DNA from: Photobacterium sp. DA100
Lineage (GTDB): Bacteria > Pseudomonadota > Gammaproteobacteria > Enterobacterales > Vibrionaceae
Length of the DNA: 64,000 bases
Direction: 5' to 3'
Assembly (NCBI RefSeq): GCF_029223585.1
Contig: NZ_CP119424.1
Location: 372,001 to 436,000, forward strand
Positions 63,999 through 64,000 of the stretch are shown one piece after another. Position 1 is the stretch's first letter. Every line of letters starts with the position of its first letter. The notes beneath the pieces are model-generated. The model ran no database searches. It saw only the letters and a program-made list of their open reading frames with translations, and was not told the DNA's origin. The translations under genes were made by a program, and so were the position numbers.

Positions 63999-64000
63999 TA

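Overview
The window looks like chromosomal DNA of a marine gammaproteobacterium of the Vibrionaceae, most likely Photobacterium or a close relative. The grounds are the protein types (ModE, SgrR, ArfB, MaeA, DUF2256 and DUF3392-like proteins), the TATACCCAAG-type repeats, and a mix of PTS, TRAP and anaerobic metabolism genes. This placement is inferred from hand reading, not from a database search.

Left part (1-11,200): a ribose operon on the minus strand (rbsD-A-C-B-K, rbsK cut by the window edge) with palindromic operators upstream; a small membrane protein; modE; a DsrE-like protein; a GntR-type LacI-family repressor divergent from a three-gene ascorbate-type PTS (EIIA, EIIB, EIIC), with three tandem 14-bp operators between them; and an EamA-type exporter.

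Sulfoquinovose region (11,277-21,949): a DeoR-family regulator (YihW-like) and sulfofructose kinase (YihV-like) are divergent from a sulfolactaldehyde reductase (YihU-like), aldose 1-epimerase, TSUP-family permease, sulfoquinovose isomerase (YihS-like), class II aldolase and a TRAP transporter. YihU, YihV and YihS keep the residues reported to bind the sulfosugar or carry out catalysis in E. coli. The usual class I aldolase (YihT), the permeases (YihO, YihP) and the sulfoquinovosidase (YihQ) are absent. A zinc aldolase and a TRAP system stand in for the first two. This reads as a rearranged sulfo-EMP pathway. An orphan PTS EIIB, a POT peptide transporter and an M18 aminopeptidase follow.

Selenium region (26,224-48,914): thioredoxin reductase (with a degenerate thioredoxin tail), thioredoxin, two grdA genes, grdC, grdD, selD, grdE and grdB form a glycine-reductase-type operon. 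Four genes (grdA twice, selD, grdB) carry an in-frame UGA at the expected selenocysteine position and must be read through. About 10 kb further on lie grdX, the selenocysteine tRNA gene selC, selA and selB, so the whole selenocysteine decoding set sits beside its main clients. Between the two halves are a YtkA/FixH-like, MauG-like dihaem cytochrome and DoxX-like operon, a glyoxalase-family gene, a scar with two decayed gene fragments, a cation/proton antiporter, a zinc-finger protein resembling a transposase, a 5'-nucleotidase and a MITE-like repeat.

Right part (49,194-64,000): a carboxymuconolactone-decarboxylase-like protein, SgrR divergent from a GH1 6-phospho-beta-glucosidase, an endonuclease/exonuclease/phosphatase lipoprotein, malic enzyme, several very small proteins (including two related 37-38-residue zinc ribbons), ArfB, an aspartoacylase, and a DcuC-family transporter with isoaspartyl dipeptidase (iadA) divergent from a LysR regulator.
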